A stretch of 10,838 bases of DNA, taken from positions 1 through 10,838 of the forward strand of contig JAKAWN010000217.1 in assembly GCA_021827245.1 (NCBI GenBank), read 5' to 3'. The notes below the pieces were generated by a model that saw nothing but the letters and a program-made list of their open reading frames with translations, searched no databases and had not been told where the DNA came from. The position numbers and the translations under genes were made by a program. Origin of the DNA: Acidobacteriota bacterium (lineage in GTDB: Bacteria > Acidobacteriota > Terriglobia > UBA7540). Positions 1 to 6,625 of this stretch are shown here, piece by piece (positions within the stretch are counted from its first letter, which is position 1; every line of letters begins with the position of its first letter).

Positions 1-137
1 GATAGGTGAATTGGCGACTAACCTCTCGTTGAGATCGGAGACGCGTGAAATGAGCCTCAACTTGTTTGAAGTGAAGCTCGTTTACAGACAGCAAGAGAGT
101 GTTACCAACAAGATTTGAACGGCCTGCTACCATTAAC

Positions 138-733
138 ATGTTGATCGATCCAATGGATACGAAGCAGTCTCGGAAGAATTCCTTGCGCGTCGAGGCAAGA
201 GCAAGACTCGGTTGGTTGCAATCGGCGTGAAGGAAGTGCGGAAGTGGGCGAAAAAACTGCCGCGCGGCAGCAGCGTCATTGATCTGGGCGGCGGGCCCGG
301 CATTCCCATCAAGGTGGTACTGGTCGAAGAAGGACTTGAAGCCTTCGGCGTGGATGCAGCACCGTCGTTTGTTGCGGCATTCCAACGCAAGCTGCCCGGC
401 ACACCCATTGTTTGCGAATCCGTTCTAGAGTCGAGATTATTTGATCGCACCTTCGATGCTGTCTTGGCAATTGGGCTGATGTTCCTTCTCAAGGCTGAAG
501 AGCAGCATCGCCTGGTTCGGAGATTCGCCGATATCATGGTGCCGGGCGGCCGCTTGCTATTCACCGCAACCGCCAAGCCCGTCGTTGGGATCGACGCGAT
601 GACAGGGTTGGAATAAGTCTCTCTAGAGGCCAGGCAGTACAGGAAGCTGCTCGGAGCCGTGGGTATATCGGTCGCGGCGGAGTACGAGGATGAAGGCGAA
701 AACCACTATTTCGATGCCCTAAAAGAAAAATAG
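138..733 (+). pseudogene. Class I SAM-dependent methyltransferase, interrupted
   Basis: A small Rossmann-fold methyltransferase expected to transfer a methyl group from S-adenosylmethionine; the acceptor is unknown. The SAM-binding glycine motif reads VIDLGGGPGIPI (about 275-310), followed by the acidic end of strand 2 (FGVDAAPSF), a motif IV-like FDAVLAIGLMFLL and a motif VI-like MVPGGRLLF. The frame is open from 137 and its first codons read like a genuine N-terminus (DRSNGYEAVSEEF), but the only nearby ATG (138-140) is out of frame by two bases. At 614-616 an in-frame TAA interrupts the protein. Beyond it the same frame stays open to a TAG at 731-733 and encodes a plausible C-terminus (ARQYRKLLGAVG, then YEDEGENHYFDALKEK), so one substitution (for example TCA to TAA) explains the stop. 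A shorter product from a TTG at 212 to 616 would lose both ends. Methyltransferase assignment is firm; loss of function is likely. Confidence 0.72.
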
Positions 734-983
734 CGTAACAGAAATCAATCCCCTGAGGCGACCGGAAGTCATGTCAAGTGCGCGCGTTCGTCGCCGGCAT
801 CGGTGTCAGATGCACGTATCGGCTTGTCGAAGAATTGCCGCTGCCGGGTACACGTGCCAGCCCAAATGCATATTACGATATTCGCTTGCTGTCACGATTG
901 CACTAGTCGGGACGCTCTTGAGTCGCACGGAAAGGCCCACTACTTACTTTGGCCCGAGGTTGGCGAGAGCCGCGGGGGCAACG

Positions 984-2417
984 TCACTTTTTTTGTGATT
1001 CGAGCGCCGCGCGCAGCTTGTCGGCGAGTGTGGAGTGGCCCTGGGCGGCGGGAGCATTGCGCTCCGTCCACTCGCGCACTTCCTCGGCCTCGCGCGCTTC
1101 CTGGACTGCCTTCGCGCTCAGGCGGATGCGGCGGCCCGACGGGTCGACTTCCAATACGATCACCTCGACGTCCGCCCCTACCGGAAGCGCTCGCTTCAGA
1201 TCGGCTTCCTTCGCAACGCCGGTTTCGCTCAAGGGGATGACGCCGGTACGCCCGGGGGCGAGGTACACGAACACGCCGAATTTCTCGTGCCGCTCCACTT
1301 TTCCCGTCAGGCGCGCGCCCTGGACGATGCCCGGCCGGGTTGCCGCAGATCCCTCGGTCCGCCCCCAGGCTTCTTGAACCAGCGCCAAGCCGATCCGTTT
1401 CTTCTCGGGTTCGACAGCGAGAATCTCAAAGTTGGCCGTCATGTCGGGAGTTACCTGAGCTGCCCAGCCCTCCGCTCGTCCAGTGGGCTCGAATGTAGAA
1501 GCATGGGCCAGCCCCTCGACGCCCGGCTCGAGTTCCACGAAGGCCCCGAACGGCGCGACGCGCGTGACGCGGCCGGGCCGCACTTGGCCCACTTTGTACA
1601 TCTCTTGCACTCGTGACCAGGGGTCGGCGGAGAGCTGTTTTAACCCGAGCGAGATCTTCTGCTTCTCCTCGTCCACACCCAGGACCTTCACCGTGATCTC
1701 GTCGCCGGCCTTGACCATCTCCGCCGGGTTCGAGACGCGCGACCACGCCATCTCGGACACGTGGAGCAGCCCCTGAACACCGGCGCCCAGATCAATGAAC
1801 GCGCCGAACTCGCGGACGGAGGTGACACGGCCGGTCATGACGGCGCCGGGAATGATCTTCCCACGGACCTTCGCCGCATTCGCGCGCTGCTCTTCCTCGA
1901 GGAGCGCGCGGCGGCTGACGACGATGTTAGCGCCTTCTTCTTTGTACTCAGTGATGCGGAATTCGTAGACGCGCCCTGCGTGCTCCACCGGGGTTGCGCC
2001 ACGGAGGTCAATTTGGGAAATCGGACAGAAGGCGCGGCGACGGCCGATCCGCACCTCGTAACCGCCCTTGACCTCCCGTTCCACCTTCCCTTCCACCGGA
2101 AGGCCGCCTTGGAACGCTGCTTCGAACTGCCGATCGCTGGCGGCCGCCCCCGCCAGCTTACGGGAGAGCTTCAATCCGCCCGCCGTTGAAATCACCATGG
2201 CCTGAACCGTGTCGCCCACCGCGATTTCGACCTCGCCTTCGGCGTTCTTCAATTCGGCGATCTCCATCACCGCCTCACCCTTCTGACCAACGTCGACCAA
2301 CGCCACCTCCGGACCGATGGCCACGACCCTGCCCTCGACCCGTTCGCCTTGCTCGAGCCGCTCGGCCAGTACCGAAGCCTCGAACATCGCGGCAAAGTCT
2401 TCCGAGTGATCACTCAC
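984..2417 (-). CDS. Multi-domain S1 RNA-binding protein (ribosomal protein S1-like)
   Basis: Cytoplasmic RNA-binding protein of 477 residues built from five S1 (OB-fold) repeats at about residues 25-88, 106-171, 191-260, 278-349 and 367-437. Repeats 3-5 carry the clearest signature: VTSVREFGAFIDLGAGVQGLLHVSEM, split here by position as FGAFIDLG then GLLHVSE; FGAFVELEPGVEGLAHAS; and FGVFVYLAPGRTGVIPLSE. Repeats 1 and 2 are more diverged, as in the ribosome-binding end of bacterial S1. Standard S1 usually has six repeats and about 550 residues, so this is either a short S1 or a paralogue acting in translation or RNA turnover. The GTG at 2415-2417 is chosen because GAGGAG (minus strand of 2424-2429) lies 6 bases upstream. 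An in-frame ATG at 2459 would add 14 residues that look unlike coding sequence. The C-terminus is charged and ends in a lysine pair encoded in an A-run. It stands alone on the minus strand. Confidence 0.9.
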   Translation of the reverse strand: MSDHSEDFAAMFEASVLAERLEQGERVEGRVVAIGPEVALVDVGQKGEAVMEIAELKNAEGEVEIAVGDTVQAMVISTAGGLKLSRKLAGAAASDRQFEAAFQGGLPVEGKVEREVKGGYEVRIGRRRAFCPISQIDLRGATPVEHAGRVYEFRITEYKEEGANIVVSRRALLEEEQRANAAKVRGKIIPGAVMTGRVTSVREFGAFIDLGAGVQGLLHVSEMAWSRVSNPAEMVKAGDEITVKVLGVDEEKQKISLGLKQLSADPWSRVQEMYKVGQVRPGRVTRVAPFGAFVELEPGVEGLAHASTFEPTGRAEGWAAQVTPDMTANFEILAVEPEKKRIGLALVQEAWGRTEGSAATRPGIVQGARLTGKVERHEKFGVFVYLAPGRTGVIPLSETGVAKEADLKRALPVGADVEVIVLEVDPSGRRIRLSAKAVQEAREAEEVREWTERNAPAAQGHSTLADKLRAALESQKK

Positions 2418-2423
2418 AGTACG

Positions 2424-2429
2424 CTCCTC
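2424..2429 (-). promoter_or_regulatory. Ribosome binding site that fixes the S1-protein start
   Basis: The minus strand reads GAGGAG 6 bases before the GTG at 2417. The alternative ATG at 2459 has no comparable purine-rich sequence, so GTG is preferred. Confidence 0.7.
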
Positions 2430-2513
2430 ATCATAATTGCAGTTCGCCGCCGGACTCATTCCCCTCTTCCGGCGGTCTTGAACAAATATCGCTCAAATTC
2501 TCTTCTCACAGGA

Positions 2514-2522
2514 ATCGTATCA
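2514..2522 (-). promoter_or_regulatory. Possible extended -10 promoter element for the S1-protein gene
   Basis: The minus strand reads TGATACGAT, matching the extended -10 pattern TGnTAnnaT, about 95 bases upstream of the GTG start. No good -35 hexamer sits at the usual distance, which extended -10 promoters can tolerate. Prediction by eye only. Confidence 0.25.
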
Positions 2523-2677
2523 CACGGCGCTGGCCAACCATTCGTTTTGGTCGGATCACCAGCGACTCGGAACGCACCCTACGCCAGCAGGCCAACACTT
2601 GACTGTAAGTGGGCAACCCGCCCCCTGGCTCAAAAAGCTCGTGGGCGACCGGCCAACGCACGGCAAGACCGTTACCC

Positions 2678-2700
2678 GTCAACTTGACCGTTTTTGTCAA
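2678..2700. repeat. TTGAC/GTCAA inverted-repeat group, possible operator
   Basis: Three half-sites lie within 23 bases: GTCAA (2678-2682), TTGAC (2684-2688) and GTCAA (2696-2700). The first pair forms the palindrome GTCAAcTTGAC; the second pair is TTGAC-N7-GTCAA. The half-site resembles Crp/Fnr-family half-sites (TTGAT, TGTGA), but spacings of 1 and 7 are not canonical. The minus strand also gives a perfect TTGACA here, with no good -10 at the right distance. Confidence 0.3.
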
Positions 2701-2848
2701 ACTTCCGAATGTCTCGTCATTTGGGCAGAATCGGTAAACCCCTACCGATTACTCATACTCATTGATGACGCCGGGATTCCATCTCGAGGTCTTCGCTTGC
2801 TACAGTGCTCGTCCTTCAAACCCTTGAACCAGACTTTTGGGGATATTC

Positions 2849-2868
2849 AGTGGGGGGGAACCCCCACT
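2849..2868. repeat. GC hairpin with GGAA tetraloop
   Basis: AGTGGGGG (2849-2856) pairs perfectly with CCCCCACT (2861-2868) around a GGAA loop. A T-run occurs only about 15 bases later (2883-2887), too far for a classic intrinsic terminator. It may be a small palindromic repeat element or the scar of one. Confidence 0.5.
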
Positions 2869-3117
2869 TGTCTGACAACACATTTTTGCTGCCGAGCGAT
2901 GCGGTTCGATTGACGCGGGTACCTAGAATTGGTCGCAAAAGGACTGAACCGGCGTGGCCGCAAAAGTCTGTCCAGCATTGACTTCATTGTTCCAGCCTCC
3001 TAAGTGTCCGACTTCAGCCGAAATGGGACGGTTGATTTAGGGTTTTGAAGCTATAGTTTTTGCCCTGGTTCACACCCAACCCGCGTTAGAATGCGCGGCA
3101 CATGAAGGAAGTGAACC

Positions 3118-3171
3118 ATGAGCGAAGGTTCAGTCCGAACAGTAGGAAGCCCCCCGCCCGGGCGGGGGTAG
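3118..3171 (+). CDS. Possible 17-residue leader ORF ending in a GC palindrome
   Basis: ATG at 3118 is preceded by AAGGAA (3105-3110) at a spacing of 7 and opens a 17-codon frame, MSEGSVRTVGSPPPGRG, ending at TAG 3169-3171. Its last codons are the palindrome at 3151-3168, so translation would have to melt that hairpin, and they encode PPPG, a motif known to slow ribosomes that lack EF-P. A TAGAAT hexamer at 3087-3092 could serve as a -10, but no -35 fits. The next gene starts 264 bases downstream. The arrangement resembles a regulatory leader but may be chance; no homologue is known to me. Confidence 0.2.
   Translation: MSEGSVRTVGSPPPGRG
3151..3168. repeat. Perfect 18-base GC palindrome
   Basis: CCCCCGCCC followed by its exact reverse complement GGGCGGGGG, centred at 3159/3160. 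It has no loop of its own, so as RNA it would fold with the centre unpaired. No T-run follows, so it is not a standard terminator. It could be a cruciform or protein-binding site, or a repeat-element remnant. Confidence 0.55.
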
Positions 3172-3435
3172 CCGCGCGTCAATTGATCCGCCGGTTGAAA
3201 AATCCGGCCGAACAGCGCGAAAATATGACTGGTTTGACTAGGAGTGTGTCGGGGATAAGGTTTTTGGTACGAACAATCAATAACTTACAGACATTGCAAA
3301 AGCTCTAACTTGTTGATTCTACGTGTGATGAAATCTATCTCCGACAGGCTCCTAGACACAAGCCTGTTCCGAATTAATGCCAGGCATCAGCCTTCGGAGC
3401 AAAGGGGAGATGACAACCACATCAGGAGACACTTT

Positions 3436-4092
3436 ATGCCACGCAAACCAATTGCATCCAGTCTCCCGGACACGTTTCTTGGAAAGCTCCAGAAGGGGGA
3501 ATCCGTTCACGAATTCCGTAACAAACAACACATTTTTGCGCAAGGCGATGCGGCTGACTCGGTTTTCTACTTGCGGAAGGGTAAGGTCAAATTGGCCGTC
3601 GTATCCAAGCGCGGCAGGGAAGCTGTGATTGGTATGGTTGAGCCAGGAGAGTTCTTCGGCGAAAGTAGCTTAGTGGCGGGACACCCTCTGCGTATGGCGA
3701 GTGCCACCTCCATAGGACATTCGACCATACTTCGGTTTGAGAAGGCCACCGTCGTGCGACTGCTACATGAGGACGCCGAATTTGCGGATTGCTTCGTGTC
3801 ATACACGCTGGCTCGCACTGTACGAGTGGAAGAGGATCTCGTGGATCAGCTTTTCAATTCCACCGAGAAGAGGCTGGCTCGGGTTCTCCTGCTTCTCGCC
3901 AACTTTGGTCAAGATGGCAAAGCCCAGGCAGTAATTCCCCGGATCAGTCAAGAGACTCTGGCGCAAATGGTTGGCGCCAGTCGCCCCAGGGTGAGTTCAT
4001 TCCTGAACAAGTTCAGGAAACTGGGCTTCATTGAATACAATGGCGGCCTGAGAGTTAATAGTTCTCTCATCCGAATGGCCCTTCGCGACTGA
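3436..4092 (+). CDS. Crp/Fnr-family transcriptional regulator
   Basis: A 218-residue regulator: an N-terminal cyclic-nucleotide-binding-type beta-roll (about 15-110), a long dimerisation helix (about 112-145) and a C-terminal winged helix-turn-helix (about 148-215). The effector domain carries the family pattern FAQGDAADSVFYLRKGKVKL and a binding-pocket-like stretch GEFFGESSLVAGHPLRMASA (residues 71-90), which retains Gly-Glu and the Arg-x-Ala spacing of cNMP pockets, though not a textbook cAMP site. The recognition region is SQETLAQMVGASRPRVSSFL (171-190). There is only one cysteine (C119), so an FNR-type iron-sulphur cluster is excluded. ATG 3436 is chosen because AGGAG (3424-3428) lies 7 bases upstream; an in-frame extension to 3310 has no such support. 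It precedes the radical SAM and desaturase genes on the same strand and may regulate them. Effector and targets cannot be read. Confidence 0.9.
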   Translation: MPRKPIASSLPDTFLGKLQKGESVHEFRNKQHIFAQGDAADSVFYLRKGKVKLAVVSKRGREAVIGMVEPGEFFGESSLVAGHPLRMASATSIGHSTILRFEKATVVRLLHEDAEFADCFVSYTLARTVRVEEDLVDQLFNSTEKRLARVLLLLANFGQDGKAQAVIPRISQETLAQMVGASRPRVSSFLNKFRKLGFIEYNGGLRVNSSLIRMALRD

Positions 4093-4139
4093 TTGAACCG
4101 CTTCAGTGCGTGCCACCTCCGTCGCTGTATTTCCCCCAA

Positions 4140-4157
4140 CTGTTCCATACAGAACAG
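4140..4157 (+). repeat. Short inverted repeat downstream of the Crp-type gene
   Basis: CTGTTC (4140-4145) and GAACAG (4152-4157) form a 6-bp stem with a 6-base loop, 48 bases after the regulator's stop codon. The T-rich sequence after it is broken, so any terminator would be weak. It could also be an operator. Spacing does not match the CTGT-N8-ACAG LexA box. Confidence 0.25.
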
Positions 4158-4172
4158 CTTCTTATCGCTGAT

Positions 4173-4343
4173 ATGCCATTATACAGGTGGGGTCGGCTCT
4201 CCAAGCTGTTACTTCGCCGACTGTATGCAGGGCCGGAGATTTTACGACTCGGCTTTGTCGACAAGTTGGGACTCCAACAGCAACACGGGCGACACGATTT
4301 CGGGCACACCCCTGGATTGAACCCGGAGGGCAAAGTCCAATGA
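4173..4343 (+). CDS. Possible small protein coupled to the first radical SAM gene
   Basis: A 56-residue frame from ATG 4173 (extendable to a GTG at 4110, 77 residues) ends with TGA at 4341-4343, overlapping the ATG of the next gene as ATGA, the usual geometry of translational coupling. The sequence reads like protein: a basic amphipathic segment (RLSKLLLRRLYAGPEILRLG) followed by DKLGLQQQHGRHDFGHTPGL. I recognise no family. Against it, no ribosome-binding site precedes either start. It may be the degraded tail of a longer gene or a chance frame. Confidence 0.33.
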   Translation: MPLYRWGRLSKLLLRRLYAGPEILRLGFVDKLGLQQQHGRHDFGHTPGLNPEGKVQ

Positions 4344-5947
4344 AGATTCTGCTTTACAATCCCGACAATGAAGTTACGAACAACTTTATGCCGCACCTGT
4401 GGATGTTTCTCCTGAAGTCACTTACGCCTCCGCCTCATGAAGTCATTCTGCTGGATGGCAATGCGCGACGCATGAGCGAGCAGGAGGTCGTTGAGTACGT
4501 TCGCGACCATCATATCGGCCTGGTGGGGATTGGAGCCATGACGCGCATGGCTGCTAAAGCCTATCGGGTGGCGGACGCGGTACGCGCCGCTGGCGTGCCG
4601 GTGGTGATGGGCGGGCCCCATGTCACCGAAGTCCCGGATGAGCCTTTGGGGAGGGATGGCGGTCCACGCCACGCCGACTCGGTAGCCCTCGGTGAAGCTG
4701 ACTTTACTTGGCCCAGGATTGTGGCTGACGCGGAGCGAGGTGAGTTGCAGGAGGTTTATGCGCCCCTGGACGCGGAGGGTAAAGAAGTAAAGCCCTCTCT
4801 GCAGGATTACCCTCAGATTCCCTGGGCCCGCATGGATCTCGAACAGTTCAACCTGATCAAGCATCTGCCCGGATTGGTGCGGCGGATTCTCCGTCGCCTG
4901 GGGATGAAATGGCAGGCTTTCCATTTGATTCCCATCGAATCCGGGCGAGGCTGCCCCTATGGATGCGAGTTCTGTACGGTAACGGGGTTCTTTGGAGACT
5001 CGATTCGTTTCCGTTCCAACGAAAGCATAGTGAATGAACTCCTTGCGCTGAAGGCGCTCGCCAAGCGGCAAAAAGGCGAAATTGCAGTTTTCTTTGTTGA
5101 CGATAATTTTGCCATCAATCCCCGCCGCACGAAGGCGCTCTTGCGGGAGATTATTGCCCGCAACGCGCAGATCCCCTGGGTAGCCCAGATCAGCATGAAT
5201 CTGCTGCGAGACGAAGAACTGGTTTCCCTGATTGCCCAGAGCGGCGGCAAGTGGATCTTCATGGGCCTGGAATCGATTGATCCCGAGAATCTGAAGAGTG
5301 TTTCCAAGGGCTTTAACAAGCCGGCCGAATACAACGCTGTTCTGGAACGCCTCAGCCGGCACAATCTTTATGCTATAACTTCATTCATCTTTGGCATGGA
5401 TGGTGATCGTCCCGGTGTCGCAGAGCGCACTCTGGAGCAGATTCGCTCCTGGCCCCCCGGGCTTCCCGTGTTTGGCCTCCTGACTCCTTACCCTGCAACA
5501 CCACTTTACAACAAGCTCGCCGCCACAGGCCGTCTGACCCGTCCCAGGCACTGGCTGGACTTTAAACCCTTCGTGATGGCCTACTCTCCACTGGGGCTTT
5601 CCGCGGAACAGTCTGAAGCTGAGGTACGGCAAGCTTGGAAAGCCTCATACTCACCAAAGGCCATGGCGTCGGCCTTGGAGCGCCTCAAGGATAAGCCGAT
5701 CGGAGATCGGATCATCCACTTGTGTTCGCGCCTGGCGTTTCGGGGCATTTACTTTCCCCAACTGAGGCGCAGAGACTGGGTGCGGCTGGTCTTCGAAAAC
5801 CGGGGTCCAATCTTCAAGATCGTTGGATCAGCACTGGGGGCGAAATTTAAATCGCACTCTGCGGCTGATTTGAGACATGCAGAATCGGATGAAATGCCGC
5901 TTGCTCCCGGTGGACCGCCCCGGGAAACGCTCTTCCCGGGAACATAA
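4340..5947 (+). CDS. B12-binding-domain radical SAM protein (intact)
   Basis: A 535-residue enzyme expected to cleave SAM reductively at a [4Fe-4S] cluster and do radical chemistry, often methylation, with a cobalamin cofactor. Residues 1-140 form a Rossmann-like B12-binding-type domain (strand LVGIGAMTRM, then VPVVMGGPHVTEVPDEP and a LGEAD motif); the classical DxHxxG cobalamin-ligand motif is absent, as in many members. The radical SAM core carries the cluster motif CPYGCEFC, with C205, C209 and C212, then FFVDDNFAINPRR and GGKWIFMGLESIDPE. A C-terminal segment of about 130 residues follows (YPATPLYNKL to the end), rich in basic and aromatic residues. ATG 4340 has GGAGG (4325-4329) 9 bases upstream; a longer in-frame start at 4187 is unsupported. 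The gene overlaps a small upstream frame by 4 bases and precedes a second radical SAM gene by 81 bases. The substrate is unknown; a lipid is inferred from the downstream desaturase. Confidence 0.9.
   Translation: MKILLYNPDNEVTNNFMPHLWMFLLKSLTPPPHEVILLDGNARRMSEQEVVEYVRDHHIGLVGIGAMTRMAAKAYRVADAVRAAGVPVVMGGPHVTEVPDEPLGRDGGPRHADSVALGEADFTWPRIVADAERGELQEVYAPLDAEGKEVKPSLQDYPQIPWARMDLEQFNLIKHLPGLVRRILRRLGMKWQAFHLIPIESGRGCPYGCEFCTVTGFFGDSIRFRSNESIVNELLALKALAKRQKGEIAVFFVDDNFAINPRRTKALLREIIARNAQIPWVAQISMNLLRDEELVSLIAQSGGKWIFMGLESIDPENLKSVSKGFNKPAEYNAVLERLSRHNLYAITSFIFGMDGDRPGVAERTLEQIRSWPPGLPVFGLLTPYPATPLYNKLAATGRLTRPRHWLDFKPFVMAYSPLGLSAEQSEAEVRQAWKASYSPKAMASALERLKDKPIGDRIIHLCSRLAFRGIYFPQLRRRDWVRLVFENRGPIFKIVGSALGAKFKSHSAADLRHAESDEMPLAPGGPPRETLFPGT
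5919..5940 (+). repeat. Hairpin at the 3' end of the first radical SAM gene
   Basis: CCCGGGAA (5919-5926) pairs perfectly with TTCCCGGG (5933-5940) around a 6-base loop, inside the last codons. The stop codon follows directly and no T-run follows. It may stabilise or process the mRNA between the two radical SAM genes, or act as a partial terminator. Confidence 0.45.
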
Positions 5948-6028
5948 CCTTGGGTATTCCCCTGGTAGTGCTTGGCCCAGAGATGGAATTGCGGTGGCTA
6001 TGCGCTTAAATCTACTGGAGAAGATGAG

Positions 6029-6625
6029 ATGCTGAAGTCGACTGAGTTTCACAGGTCATCCGTGTCGGGGACTTCGGATGATCCGGGCGGGGCGCCGGGC
6101 TTTCGTCCGCTCGGCCCGGCTCTAAAGGTACTTCTGGTTTGGCCGCGGTTCCCATCCTCGTTCTGGACCTTTGATGGAATTCTGGATCTTGTCCCCATCG
6201 AGACGGACCGGCCGCCACTCGGCCTGCTGACTGTCGCCGCACTCTGTCCAAAGACATGGACGCTAAGGCTGATCGACCGAAGCTTTGAGGACTTGCTCGA
6301 TGCAGACTTGCTTTGGGCCGATCTCATCATGGTTAGCGGCATGCGCGTTCAGAAAGATGACATTCACGAAATCCTCCTGAGGGCGCGGGATCTGCGCAAG
6401 CGAACGATAATCGGCGGACCTTTCGCGAGCAGCGAACCGGAACTCTTACTTCGGCTGGCGGACCATGTGGTGGTAGGTGAGCCAGACGAGATCTTCCCTG
6501 AGATTGCTTCGACCTTGAACAGGGTTCTGCCAAGCGGCTCTATGTGGTCAAGGAAAAGCCTCATGTCAGCAAGACTCCTCTCCCCAGGTTCGATCTGCTT
6601 AAAATCGACAAGTATGCTTCGATGA
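6029..6625 (+). CDS. Fragment 1: B12-binding-type domain of the broken radical SAM gene
   Basis: The unrepaired first reading frame. Residues 1-161 are authentic (VLLVWPRFPSSFWTFDG, RPPLGLLTVAALCP, ADLIMVSGMRVQKDD, TIIGGPFAS, VVVGEPDEIFPEIAS). The last 37 residues are out-of-frame read-through after the frameshift. It has no cluster cysteines, so it could bind cobalamin at most and cannot be a radical SAM enzyme alone. Confidence 0.5.
   Translation: MLKSTEFHRSSVSGTSDDPGGAPGFRPLGPALKVLLVWPRFPSSFWTFDGILDLVPIETDRPPLGLLTVAALCPKTWTLRLIDRSFEDLLDADLLWADLIMVSGMRVQKDDIHEILLRARDLRKRTIIGGPFASSEPELLLRLADHVVVGEPDEIFPEIASTLNRVLPSGSMWSRKSLMSARLLSPGSICLKSTSMLR

Larger units (their letters stand above)
2418..3435. 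other. 1-kb stretch without a convincing gene
   Basis: The divergent interval between the S1-protein gene (minus) and the Crp-type gene (plus). Short open frames exist on both strands, but none has a ribosome-binding site together with protein-like composition. Visible structure: a candidate S1 promoter near 2514, a TTGAC/GTCAA motif group at 2678-2700, a hairpin at 2849-2868, a crp-like fragment near 2874-2902, an imperfect direct repeat (2931 and 2956, ggYcgcaaaag), a possible leader ORF at 3118-3171 and an 18-base perfect palindrome at 3151-3168. The density of partial motifs suggests an old gene or mobile-element scar rather than a plain promoter region. Confidence 0.6.

Noticed and set aside
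734..983. Open frames between the methyltransferase and the S1 gene, including a protein-like stretch ending in HYLLWPEVGESRGG.
   Set aside because: No ribosome-binding site, no recognisable family, and the frame runs on antisense into the S1 gene. Treated as intergenic, perhaps a relic.
3310..3435. N-terminal extension of the Crp-type regulator.
   Set aside because: No ribosome-binding site at 3310; AGGAG lies correctly before ATG 3436 and the resulting length is normal for the family.
4140..4157. LexA/SOS box.
   Set aside because: The half-sites are CTGT and ACAG but separated by 10 bases instead of 8, and the gene context is not DNA repair.
4187..4339. N-terminal extension of the first radical SAM protein by 51 residues.
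   Set aside because: Composition is unlike the family, whose members begin near MKILLYNP, and GGAGG fits the ATG at 4340.
4418..5362. Long open frame on the minus strand opposite the radical SAM gene.
   Set aside because: It is antisense to a gene with clear cluster cysteines and has no family features; a codon-bias shadow.
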